From assembly GCF_003012745.1 (NCBI RefSeq), contig NZ_PXYK01000023.1:31039-95038 (forward strand): a DNA stretch of 64,000 nucleotides, read 5' to 3'. The translations under genes were made by a program, and so were the position numbers. Position 1 is the stretch's first letter. Every line of letters starts with the position of its first letter. Positions 55,570 to 64,000 of the stretch are shown piece by piece. The DNA comes from Kumtagia ephedrae (GTDB taxonomy: Bacteria > Pseudomonadota > Alphaproteobacteria > Rhizobiales > Rhizobiaceae). The notes beneath the pieces are model-generated. The model had not been told where the DNA came from. It worked only from the letters and a program-made list of their open reading frames with translations, and did no database searches.

Positions 55570-55886
55570 GCAACTTCACGAAGACCAAGGCGGGCTATGC
55601 CGGCCATGTCAAGACGCTCACCCTGGACGTGGAGCTGAGCATCCGCCCGGCCGAGAAGTCCGATGCCGAGAACGCGCCGGAGCATCGCATCTACGCGGCC
55701 GATGACCGCGAGGTCGGCGCAGCGTGGAACCGCAGCGGCGAGAAGGCCGGCGACTATCTCTCGGTCGCCATCGACGACCCGACCTTCACGCAGCCGATCC
55801 GCGCCGCCCTGTTCCAGTCGGAAGCCGATGAGAAGGTCTGGAATCTCATGTGGAACCGGCCATCGAAGCGCGATGAAAAGGAATAA
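55557..55886 (+). CDS. DUF736 protein
   Basis: 109 residues, start overlapping traF by 13 bases. MPQIGNFTKTKAGYAGHVKT, then EHRIYAADDREVGAAWNRSG and GDYLSVAIDDPTF are the DUF736 signature. These small beta-rich proteins sit at this exact place in alphaproteobacterial ICEs and plasmids. Function unknown. Confidence 0.9.
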   Translation: MPQIGNFTKTKAGYAGHVKTLTLDVELSIRPAEKSDAENAPEHRIYAADDREVGAAWNRSGEKAGDYLSVAIDDPTFTQPIRAALFQSEADEKVWNLMWNRPSKRDEKE

Positions 55887-56121
55887 CACGATGCCCGCGA
55901 TGCTCCGATCCGGAATGATCCTCATCCCTCTGATCGGTCGGATCGCGGATCATCCCTCCGACCCGATCGCCTGTCGGACAGCCATCGCGCGCAGCGCAGG
56001 TCAAGGGCGGCCGCATCGCGGCCGGCACAGCCTTGCCCTTGACCGAAGCGAGCACGGTGGCAGGCTGACGGCGTTCGGCCGGGACGTTCCGCGCACGCTG
56101 CGCGCGGTCTTCCGGAGCATC

Positions 56122-56817
<696 letters not shown>

Positions 56818-57038
56818 CCGTATGGCAACGCTGAAGCACCCGCATGGAGCGCCGAAGGCGCAGGGCAAGATAAAAGCGGACGGCACGCGGCCGTCCGGAA
56901 AGTCTTGTCTGCACGTCGGTTGGAGCGGCACGCGGCGGGTATGGCCGCGTGCATGTGGAGCCGCCAAGTCGTTGCTTCGGCAGCATCAATCGCGTGCTTC
57001 GTCGCATAGGCTTGTCCCGGCTTGGATGGAGCCTGGCC

Positions 57039-59003
57039 TTGGCTGAGCGCGACGACGACCGCTTTCGGCCAAGAGTCGCGCCGCCGAAATCACGGGGTAG
57101 CACGCGGGCTCCGAAGTTCACCAGCCGCGTGCTCAAGGCCACGTCGAAGGCAGGACCGGCCGGCGGCGGGACGCTCCAGCGGCGGCCGTCGCGATCCGGC
57201 GCGCGGTTCGGCCGAGGTCATGTCGCGGCGAAGCTCGCCGGTCAGTCCCTTCGCGGCAATGCCCGCCGCGTCGTCATCAAGACTCGGCTGGTCAATCTGG
57301 AGAAGGCCGGCGCGCGCTCGATCATCACCCATCTGCGCTACATCGAGCGCGACGGCGTGACGAGAGACGGCAGCGAGGCCCGTGCCTACGGTCCCGGCAC
57401 AGACGAGGCCGACATCGACGCCTTCGAGCAGCGCGGCCGCGGCGATCGGCATCAGTTCCGCTTCATCGTCTCGCCGGAAGACGCCTCCGACATCGGCGAC
57501 CTGAAGACCTATACGCGCGATCTTATGAGCCGCATGGACGCCGATCTCGGCACGCGGCTCGATTGGGTCGCCGTCGATCACTGGAACACCGACAACCCGC
57601 ACACCCATATCGTCCTGCGCGGCCGCCAGCCGGACGGATCGGATCTGGTCATTGCCCGCGACTATATCTCGAATGGCATGCGCAACCGTGCTCGCGAAGT
57701 TGCCACCGAATGGCTCGGCGCGCGCACCGAGATGGAAATCCGCAACGGCATGCTGCGCGAGGTCGTGCAGGAGCGATGGACCGGCCTCGATCGCATGATC
57801 CAGCGCGAGGCGAACGAAGGCACCATCAACTTCCTGTCGGAGCCGGCCGACGCCCAGAGCCGCTTCCGCCGAACCGCGATGATCGGCCGGCTCCAGCAGC
57901 TCACGGAGATGGGTCTTGCCGACCACACCGGCAATTGCACCTGGACGCTGCATGCCGATGCGGAGGCCACCTTGCGCAGCATAAGCGAGCGCGGTGACAT
58001 CATCCGCACCATGCAGCGAGCCATGTCCGGCAGGAACCGTGAGCTGGTCGTGCTGGACGGCGCATCGTCGCCTGCGCCGATCGTCGGCCGCATCGTTGAC
58101 AAGGGCTTGGCCGACGAGCTTTACGATCGGGGCTATCTGATCGTCGACGGCATCGACGGCCGCGCCCACTACGTGCCGCTCGCCCACGGCGCCGACCTTG
58201 AATCGCTGCCGACCGGCGGCATCGTCGAGACCCGCGCCGCGACCGAGCGGACGGTGGACCGGACGGTCGCCGGTCTCGCCGTCGACGGCATCTATCGCAC
58301 CGAGCATCATCTCGGTGTGGAGCGCGCGGCGGTAAAGCCCGAGCACGATCCGGAGAGCTTCGTCGCCGCCCATGTCCGCCGGCTCGAAGCGTTGCGCCGC
58401 GCCGGCATCGTCGAGCGCATCGAGGACGGCGTGTGGCGTGTGCCCAACGATCTCGCCGAGCGCGGCAAAGCCTATGACACGAAGCGGCTCGGCGGTGTCG
58501 ATGTCGAGCTGCGCTCGCACCTGCCGATCGACCGGCAGGCTCGCGCCATCGGTGCGACCTGGCTCGATCGCCAGCGCCTCAGTGACCTGTCCGGCCTCGC
58601 CCAGACCGGCTTCGGCGCCGAGGTCCGAGACGCCATGCGCGACCGGGAGGACCACCTTGTCGAACAGGGCTTCGCCGAACGGCGCGGCCATCGCGTCTTC
58701 TTCGCCCGCAACCTTCTCGCTACCTTGCGCAGCCGCGAGATCGAGGCGGCCGCGAAGAAGATCGCCGGCGAGACCGGCTTGCAGCATCGCGCCGTTGAGG
58801 ACGGCGAGCGCGTCGGCGGCGTCTATCGGCGCTCCATCATGCTTGCCAGCGGCCGCTTCGCCATGCTCGACGACGGCATGGGTTTCAGCCTCGTGCCCTG
58901 GCGGCCGGTTCTGGAAAAGCACCTCGGCCAGACCGTCGCCGGCATCGCCCGCGGCAACAGCATCTCATGGGAGTTTGGGAGGCAGCGAGGTATGGGAATC
59001 TGA
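57039..59003 (+). CDS. Relaxase of the RlxS/VirD2-like DUF3363 family
   Basis: 654 residues from the TTG at 57039, seven bases after GGAG; the frame is open to 56949. It starts LALAERDDDRFRPRVAPPKS as is usual in this family. VVIKTRLVNL, RYIERDGVTRDG, HQFRFIVSPEDA and DHWNTDNPHTHIVLRG (histidine metal site near residue 188) make up the relaxase domain; the C-terminal half is DUF3363 and ends ISWEFGRQRGMGI, the expected terminus. It nicks oriT and pilots the strand. It appears complete. Confidence 0.92.
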   Translation: MAERDDDRFRPRVAPPKSRGSTRAPKFTSRVLKATSKAGPAGGGTLQRRPSRSGARFGRGHVAAKLAGQSLRGNARRVVIKTRLVNLEKAGARSIITHLRYIERDGVTRDGSEARAYGPGTDEADIDAFEQRGRGDRHQFRFIVSPEDASDIGDLKTYTRDLMSRMDADLGTRLDWVAVDHWNTDNPHTHIVLRGRQPDGSDLVIARDYISNGMRNRAREVATEWLGARTEMEIRNGMLREVVQERWTGLDRMIQREANEGTINFLSEPADAQSRFRRTAMIGRLQQLTEMGLADHTGNCTWTLHADAEATLRSISERGDIIRTMQRAMSGRNRELVVLDGASSPAPIVGRIVDKGLADELYDRGYLIVDGIDGRAHYVPLAHGADLESLPTGGIVETRAATERTVDRTVAGLAVDGIYRTEHHLGVERAAVKPEHDPESFVAAHVRRLEALRRAGIVERIEDGVWRVPNDLAERGKAYDTKRLGGVDVELRSHLPIDRQARAIGATWLDRQRLSDLSGLAQTGFGAEVRDAMRDREDHLVEQGFAERRGHRVFFARNLLATLRSREIEAAAKKIAGETGLQHRAVEDGERVGGVYRRSIMLASGRFAMLDDGMGFSLVPWRPVLEKHLGQTVAGIARGNSISWEFGRQRGMGI

Positions 59004-59268
59004 ACCGTCCTAAGCCTTCCAATCGGCTGCGTCCCGTCCCGGATGGATGATGGGGGGCGCCCTGGCCAGGTGCTTGGCGCTGCTCACGGCAGCAGCGTGT
59101 CGTGGCAGGTCGGGCAGCAGCGGATCGGTTTCTGACGGGGCGGTCGTTTCATGCGGAATTCCGCTTTTCTGTGGTGTGGCGTCGAAGCCCGCCTAAGCCC
59201 TCTGTCAAGCGCTTCCCTGAAATGTTAACTTTCCAGGCGTAGTGATTTGCCTTTCGGACGAGACGCCT
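59004..59268. other. Junction between relaxase and ietA-like gene
   Basis: About 265 bases; includes the 12-bp palindrome GCGGAATTCCGC at 59153-59164. The left border of the inserted ATPase-protease cassette is probably here but no terminal repeat was found. Confidence 0.45.
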
Positions 59269-60339
59269 GTGGCTCGAAGCGATCTCCTTCTGTCGATTGT
59301 CCGCGCCGGCGCGACCGGCGATCGAGCCGCTTTGCGTTCTTCCGTGGAGGCTGCCGTCGCGGAAGAACGCAGCAAGAATCACCACACGCTTGCGGATCGT
59401 CTGCAGCGTGCATTGAATGCCGTTGCCGTCACGCCACCGGCCGCTTCGACTTCAACCGCTCAAACGGGCAAGGATACGATCCTCGAAACGGAGCCGCGGC
59501 AGCGCCTGGAAGACCTGATTCTTCCTCTGCCGGTGGCCCAGCAGGTCAGACAACTGATTGAAGAGCAGCACAGAGCGGACCTGCTCAGAGCCCATGGGAT
59601 GCAACCCCGTCACCGGATCCTGCTGTCCGGTCCGCCCGGCAATGGCAAAACGTCGGTTGCCGAGGGAATTGCCGAGGCCCTCGCGGTCCAGTTCTTCACC
59701 GTCCGCTATGATGCCTTAGTAGGCTCCTTCCTCGGCGAGACCAATACGCGATTGGCGCGTCTCTTCGACTATGCCCGAACCGTACCATGCGTCCTGTTCT
59801 TCGATGAATTCGACTCGATCGGAAAAGAGCGGGGCGACAGCCATGAGACCGGTGAGATCAAGCGCGTCGTCTCGTTCCTCCTGATGCAGATCGATCAACT
59901 GCCGAGCTACGTCGTCACCGTGGCTGCGACGAATCATGCCGAGTTGCTCGATCGCGCCGTGTGGCGGCGGTTTCAGCTTCGCCTTGCACTCCCGAAGCCG
60001 ACACGGGAAGCGCTTGCCGCCTTCCTAGATCGTCAGTTCGACACATGGCCAGAACCGGCCGGAATCGAGGCGAAAACGTTAGCAGGAAAGCTGGGCAGCA
60101 TCAGCTTCGCTGAAGCACTCGAATTCTGCCAGACCGTGCGGCGCCAGCATATTCTCTCTCTGGCCAATAGGGCGCTGAAAGATATCTTGCGCGAGCAAGT
60201 TGAGCTTTGGGCAACGAGAGTCGCGCCAGAAAATACAGATGCCACACGATCCGGAAAAACCTCTTCTTCGGCTGAACAATCCAAGGGACGTAGCTCGACG
60301 AGCGTCGGGCGGCGGCGGGGGACAAGCAAGACGGTTTGA
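59269..60339 (+). CDS. ietA: AAA+ ATPase of an IetAS-like toxin-antitoxin / defence pair
   Basis: 356 residues from the GTG at 59269; another GTG at 59242 is possible. A helical head (LLLSIVRAGATGDRAALRSS) precedes a AAA+ core: Walker A GPPGNGKTS near residue 120, Walker B CVLFFDEFDS near 178, sensor/Arg-finger region VAATNHAELLDRAVWRRF. The gene overlaps the subtilisin gene by about 100 bases in another frame. In IetAS of Agrobacterium Ti plasmids the ATPase is the antitoxin and the S8 protease the toxin, acting in plasmid incompatibility; the pair has also been reported as an anti-phage system. The assignment is by pair architecture. Confidence 0.8.
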   Translation: MARSDLLLSIVRAGATGDRAALRSSVEAAVAEERSKNHHTLADRLQRALNAVAVTPPAASTSTAQTGKDTILETEPRQRLEDLILPLPVAQQVRQLIEEQHRADLLRAHGMQPRHRILLSGPPGNGKTSVAEGIAEALAVQFFTVRYDALVGSFLGETNTRLARLFDYARTVPCVLFFDEFDSIGKERGDSHETGEIKRVVSFLLMQIDQLPSYVVTVAATNHAELLDRAVWRRFQLRLALPKPTREALAAFLDRQFDTWPEPAGIEAKTLAGKLGSISFAEALEFCQTVRRQHILSLANRALKDILREQVELWATRVAPENTDATRSGKTSSSAEQSKGRSSTSVGRRRGTSKTV

Positions 60340-62770
60340 CCGGAATGCCCAAGTCCAGGCGCACGGACCGGTTTTTCGCCAGCTCAGCAATGTATTGAGT
60401 CGGCAGGACGCCGCGCTGCAGTTGCGTGCGGATGCCAATTCCCTTGCTCCCGAACGCCTTCTGGTCTTCGAGGTCACCGGCTCGATCCAGAATTTCGCCA
60501 ATGCTGTGGCGCGGATCTCAGGGCTGGAGTTCGCGGGTGAAGAAGAGCTGGAAGCGGACGAGCTGGACAAGAATCCAGAATTCTATTTGCTTGTGCCGCA
60601 ACTCGGCGCCCTGCGTGAAATCGTTTCGCTTTGGGAAGGCTGGGGACGTAACGGAACCGTGCCCCGGAACTATACGCCCTGGCGCGATCTGTTTCAGCAA
60701 CTGCGAGCGGTTCGTCCCTGGGGACCTGCGGACCGCGTTTCGCCTCGCAATCGCGACTATTTTCGCGCCATCGTCGATGGCGCGCCCGACAACGAGCTAT
60801 TCAGGATTGAAATCGAGCTGGTATTTCGGGGCAGCGAAGCAGCATCGCGATCCGCGGAGGATGATATCGCCGCCAGGATCGCGGAGACCGGCGGACAGAT
60901 CATTCATAGCTCGCGCCGAGCGGCGTTCGCTTACCATGCGATCTTGGCCGATGTGTCCGCGGTCGAGATCCGTCGAATCGCCGATCTGGATCTGCATTCG
61001 TTGGCCGGTGCCGATCCAATCGCATCGATTGTCCCCCAGAGCGTAGGAACGCCGATCGAGACGGCCGATCGACTCGGCTTGGACGCGGCTCGCCCTTTGC
61101 CGGCAAATCCCGAGCCGATCGCCGCCATCTTCGATGCAGTGCCGGTGCAGGCTCACCCATTGCTCGATGACCGGCTTACGATAGACGATCCCGATGACCT
61201 TGAGGCTCGAGCGGTGGGAACACGCGTTCACGGCACGGCAATGGCCTCACTTGTGCTGCATGGTGATCTGAACGAACAACCATCACCCGTAAGCCGACGC
61301 GTCTACTTCCGGCCTGTCATGTATGCGCCGGCATTGGGAGATGAGCTCTTCGACAGCGACAAGCTCGTGATCGACGTCATTGTCGAAGCGGTGATGCGCA
61401 TGCGCGCCGAGGGCGGCACCCAAGTGATTGTCGTCAACCTTTCGCTGGGCGACAGAACCAAACCCTTTGCAGGCAAGATATCGACCTGGGCCCGCGCGCT
61501 GGATTATCTGGCCTTCACCTATGGCATTCTTTTCCTGGTCAGCGCAGGAAACACCGGAGACGGCATAACGGTCGCCGATTACGCAGACGCTGCGGCATTC
61601 CAAGCGGCGGACCCTGCAGATCAAGCCAGCTCAATTTTCCGAGGTTTGGATGCTTTAAAGGCGGATCGCCGCCTTCTTGCTCCTGCTGATAGCGTCAATG
61701 CTTTGACGATTGGCGCCTGGCATCGCGATTCCTCACAAGAAGTCTTTCGCGGTGCTTCGCCGTTTCCGCCATATGCCGACAGAGAGATGCCGAACCTCTC
61801 GTCTCGATTGGGTCCCGGATTGCGACGTGGCACAAAGCCGGAAGCGCTGTTTGCCGGCGGCCGCCAACCTGTGCGACTTGATCCCGTCGCCGCGCCGCCC
61901 GTGCTGATCTCGCACCCTAATCCGAGCAGATATTGGGGGCTGAAGGTTGCCGCGCCTCCCGAGAACGGAGCGATGGGATTGCATTTCACGATAGGGACCA
62001 GCGCAGCGACCGCACTTGCTACACATACCGCCCATCGCATTTTTGACGCCCTGGAGACTGCTTATCCTCAATTGATCGGCCCGATGCCGCTAGCGCAGCG
62101 AGCTGCGCTGCTCAAGGCCCTCCTCGTTCATTGTGCCTCCTGGCGGGATGCAGAGACGTTCATCCGACCGATCATCGATCCAACAACTACTTTGCACCAT
62201 GAACATTGGCGACGTGAGGTTTGCCGCCATCTGGGATACGGCTTTGTTGATCCGGAAGATGCGATCGCTTGTGCCGCGGATCGAGCCACCATGTGGGCGA
62301 CCGGCACTCTGCCGGTCGAAGGGTCTTTGGCCTTCGACATTCCGATTCCTGCTACCCTCGCCGCCAGCGCAAACATTCGGGAGGTACGAGCAACCCTCGC
62401 ATGGTTCACACCAATCCGGCCTGGGCACCTTGCCTACCGTGCCGTCAAGCTAAAGATCGACTCGCTTCAGCCCGACAGCCTGGAGATCGCGGGTGTTGGG
62501 ACGTCCACAAGCCAACCATCCAACAGCCAGTCTGAGAGTGGAACGATCGTCCACCGTAGATGGCGCGATGCGCGCATCGGCACCATTGCCAATGGAGCTT
62601 CGATCCCGCTCCAGGTTCAGCGGGAAAAAGATCAAGGAACGCCGATTGACGAGGCGATTCCGTTCGGCCTTGCTGTCACAATCGAAATGCCCGGCGCAGC
62701 GCAGATCTACGATCAGGTTCGTGCGAATATTCAGATCCAGCCGCGCGCATTTGTGAGAGTGCAAGGCTGA
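60239..62770 (+). CDS. ietS: Subtilisin-like (S8) protease of an IetAS-like pair
   Basis: 843 residues from the ATG at 60239, inside the ietA-like 3' end, which implies coupled translation. No signal peptide, so cytoplasmic. Residues 1-290 are a helical N-terminal region; the S8 domain has Asp in IAAIFDAVPVQAHPLL (near 299), His in RVHGTAMASLVLHGD (near 330) and Ser in GTSAATALATH (near 587). A C-terminal beta domain follows (LAWFTPIRPGHLAYRAVKLK). An intracellular subtilase with its own AAA partner is the IetS arrangement. Intact over 2.5 kb. Confidence 0.82.
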   Translation: MPHDPEKPLLRLNNPRDVARRASGGGGGQARRFDRNAQVQAHGPVFRQLSNVLSRQDAALQLRADANSLAPERLLVFEVTGSIQNFANAVARISGLEFAGEEELEADELDKNPEFYLLVPQLGALREIVSLWEGWGRNGTVPRNYTPWRDLFQQLRAVRPWGPADRVSPRNRDYFRAIVDGAPDNELFRIEIELVFRGSEAASRSAEDDIAARIAETGGQIIHSSRRAAFAYHAILADVSAVEIRRIADLDLHSLAGADPIASIVPQSVGTPIETADRLGLDAARPLPANPEPIAAIFDAVPVQAHPLLDDRLTIDDPDDLEARAVGTRVHGTAMASLVLHGDLNEQPSPVSRRVYFRPVMYAPALGDELFDSDKLVIDVIVEAVMRMRAEGGTQVIVVNLSLGDRTKPFAGKISTWARALDYLAFTYGILFLVSAGNTGDGITVADYADAAAFQAADPADQASSIFRGLDALKADRRLLAPADSVNALTIGAWHRDSSQEVFRGASPFPPYADREMPNLSSRLGPGLRRGTKPEALFAGGRQPVRLDPVAAPPVLISHPNPSRYWGLKVAAPPENGAMGLHFTIGTSAATALATHTAHRIFDALETAYPQLIGPMPLAQRAALLKALLVHCASWRDAETFIRPIIDPTTTLHHEHWRREVCRHLGYGFVDPEDAIACAADRATMWATGTLPVEGSLAFDIPIPATLAASANIREVRATLAWFTPIRPGHLAYRAVKLKIDSLQPDSLEIAGVGTSTSQPSNSQSESGTIVHRRWRDARIGTIANGASIPLQVQREKDQGTPIDEAIPFGLAVTIEMPGAAQIYDQVRANIQIQPRAFVRVQG

Positions 62771-62821
62771 TTACCATCTCGCTCACATTGCCCCCTGTAA
62801 CAATTCTGCGTCGCATCGCCG

Positions 62822-62869
62822 CCAGACAAAATGTCACCACTTATCCGTAAGTGAGGACGATTTGTCTGG
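62822..62869. repeat. Nested 48-bp dyad upstream of the traG stub
   Basis: Outer arms CCAGACAAA (62822-62830) and TTTGTCTGG (62861-62869); inner arms CACTTA (62838-62843) and TAAGTG (62848-62853) around TCCG. The symmetric seven-base gaps on both sides make this an unusual two-tier dyad. It could be a terminator for ietS, a regulator site or a recombination site. Confidence 0.6.
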
Positions 62870-62953
62870 AGCTGACGACACCTTCAAGCAACAAGCCTCG
62901 TGTCCGACCGGCTGCCTGCATGAGCCGATTTGCGGAGCTGTTGCAAGGCGCGA

Positions 62954-63220
62954 ATGACGCCGACGAAGGTGCTCATCGGACAAATGCTGGTCGTGTTCGG
63001 CATCGTGCTTGACGGCGAACTGTCGGACGATGAATTGAGGAAGGGCCCTGCGTGCCTATACCAGGATGGCCAAGTACTTGGCGGGACCATGCTGCGACTC
63101 TGCGACGGCATGATCCTGCGTGCCACAGTCCCTTCAAAATATACCTCTCCGATTGACTTCAACTGCGTAGGCCAAATCGGCAATTCAAAGGCGACGATCC
63201 GCGTATTAACAACTACTTGA
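62954..63220 (+). pseudogene. Coupling-protein (TraG/VirD4) N-terminal stub fused to unrelated sequence
   Basis: ATG at 62954 after AAGG. The first 19 residues, MTPTKVLIGQMLVVFGIVL, are the characteristic start of TraG/VirD4 coupling proteins that follow the relaxase in these elements. From about 63011 the similarity ends and the frame continues DGELSDDELRKGPACLYQDG to a stop at 63220, without the second membrane helix or the ATPase. The remainder may come from another gene (a PilZ-like or other small domain is conceivable but not shown). Without the ATPase the element cannot mobilise with its own coupling protein. Confidence 0.7.
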
Positions 63221-63532
63221 ATAAAGCGAACAAAAGAGGAGCTCTTATCATCGGACAGTCGCCATGCCCGCCCGCCACAAGAGAAACCGCTCGGCCTTTT
63301 GGCAAGCTCTCGGCACGCTCCCTCACAGCTCTCGCGGGAGCTTCGGCAAACGGCGGTAGGCGGTCGTTCTGCTCCTGAGATATGCAGCTTTAAAAAGTTC
63401 GAGGATAAAGTGGTGAATTTCCTTGTTTGTTCTCTCTGAGCGATTAGGGATTCGAACAGGTTCCGGGTGAGTCGGAATCGCTAGTGAAGGCTGTCGCCGT
63501 CGAGCTCTATCCGACGTAAGAGCCGCAGGACC
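63221..63532. other. Intergenic, nothing recognised
   Basis: About 310 bases. Possibly the promoter of the following gene; no repeat or RNA gene seen. Confidence 0.4.
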
Positions 63533-63982
63533 ATGGTTGGCTATCGACCGACACAGATAAGAAAACCCGCCGATGAAACGGAGTTCGAGAAGAACTGCGT
63601 CGTCCTGTTCAAGGAACTGCTTAACGACCCCAATGTGAGCCGCGTCGGCACACGGGGTCAGGGACAAGATGGGGTTGATATCAAGGGACATCGGGATCGT
63701 GATCCCAATCAACTTGTCGGCATCCAGTGCAAACTCAAAGTCGGCAACAGTAAACTCACGAAGAGGGAGGTGGATGAAGAGGTCAAGAAGGCGTTGACCT
63801 TCAACCCGCCGCTTAACGAGTACTTCATCGTCACGACCTCGAAGAACGACACCAAACTCCAGCAGCGCGCACTTGGACACCTCGAAAAACCTCGCAATCC
63901 AGAGCGCGTTTTGATTCACTTGCCTTTGCTGATTTGCGCGGAGGCTGGGAATGCGAGGACAGGCGGGGTTCTGGGACATTGA
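63533..63982 (+). pseudogene. Mrr-like nuclease domain protein, truncated by an insertion sequence
   Basis: ATG at 63533 with AGGA upstream. Residues 15-110 carry a restriction-endonuclease-like fold: FEKNCVVLFKELL, RGQGQDGVDIKG (catalytic Asp) and LVGIQCKLK (Q-x-K), then EVKKALTFNPPLNEYFIVTT. This domain is usually the N-terminal nuclease of much larger proteins with NTPase or repeat modules, many in phage defence. Shortly after LQQRAL, at about 63880-63905, the sequence departs from the family and runs into the start of an IS5-like element, so the frame's stop at 63982 is not natural. Confidence 0.7.
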
Positions 63983-64000
63983 CGAGCGCTATGCGCGGCT
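63951..64000 (+). CDS. IS5-like transposase, start only
   Basis: The ATG at 63951 follows GGAGG and gives MRGQAGFWDIDERYARL before the window ends. The MRGQAGF..D..ERYARL start is typical of DUF772-containing IS5-family transposases. The left end of the element must lie upstream, within about 50 bases, but its inverted repeat cannot be proved because the right end is outside. Confidence 0.72.
   Translation, partial: MRGQAGFWDIDERYAR

Noticed and set aside
56822..57046. 74-codon frame between the transglycosylase and relaxase genes
   Set aside because: Composition is unlike a protein, it overlaps the relaxase start region in another frame, and no family or clear ribosome binding site was seen.
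57090..58922. 610-codon minus-strand frame opposite the relaxase
   Set aside because: Antisense shadow of the DUF3363 relaxase gene.

Overview
The window reads as an accessory-rich stretch of an alphaproteobacterial, most likely rhizobial (Mesorhizobium-like), replicon. This rests on recognisable families rather than on any database search: DUF982 pairs, a usg-family gene, groESL under a CIRCE operator, a ROSE-type leader in front of an hsp20 gene, HWE/HisKA_2 kinases, a 'QSIGGGGG' giant autotransporter, and a RdfS/TraF/DUF736/DUF3363-relaxase block of the kind found in rhizobial integrative conjugative elements (ICEs).

Layout. 1-8.6 kb: a membrane histidine kinase running off the left edge and a 2293-residue autotransporter. 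9.0-10.3 kb: an IS256-type insertion with an 8-bp target duplication but a frameshifted transposase. 10.6-17.6 kb: two DUF982 genes, a YoaK-family membrane protein, a double-PAS hybrid kinase, and a KaiC-like ATPase overlapping an HWE-type kinase. 17.9-24.9 kb: a heat-shock block (groES-groEL with CIRCE, hsp20 with a ROSE-like thermometer, a second, frameshifted hsp20), usg, small conserved genes, an IS110 remnant. 25.0-37.6 kb: a decayed zone with three large RTX (Ca-binding, type I secreted) proteins sharing one C-terminal module, a fourth copy of that module surviving as a fragment at 17.9 kb, two broken thermonuclease genes, a frameshifted SANT/Myb-like protein, and several tiny single-pass membrane proteins, two of which (31.5 and 36.5 kb) are paralogues.

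37.9-48.5 kb: an apparent nine-gene minus-strand operon for uptake and breakdown of a ureide/hydantoin-type nitrogen compound: a Liv-type ABC transporter, an allantoin/hydantoin racemase, a PuuE-type allantoinase, an allantoate/carbamoyl amidohydrolase and a second M20 hydrolase. A divergent MocR-type regulator faces it across a promoter region with two perfect inverted repeats. 48.5-49.3 kb: back-to-back relics of gentisate dioxygenase and a FAD/NAD(P)-binding protein.

49.8-63.2 kb: an ICE/plasmid module: DUF932 (broken), a DUF6499-DUF2285 gene needing a +1 frameshift (the arrangement of the ICE excision activator FseA), a RdfS-like excisionase, RepA-type initiator, iteron-like repeats, ParA, an RHH protein, DUF2840, TraF, DUF736, a lytic transglycosylase and a relaxase. 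After the relaxase the expected coupling-protein gene is displaced by an AAA ATPase plus subtilisin pair resembling IetAS (plasmid toxin-antitoxin / anti-phage system); only about the first 19 codons of traG remain beyond it. The window ends with an Mrr-like nuclease domain cut off by an IS5-like element that runs off the right edge.

Many accessory genes carry 1-bp frameshifts while the long core-type genes are intact, so this is either decay of mobile DNA or, in part, homopolymer sequencing error; the two cannot be separated from the sequence alone.
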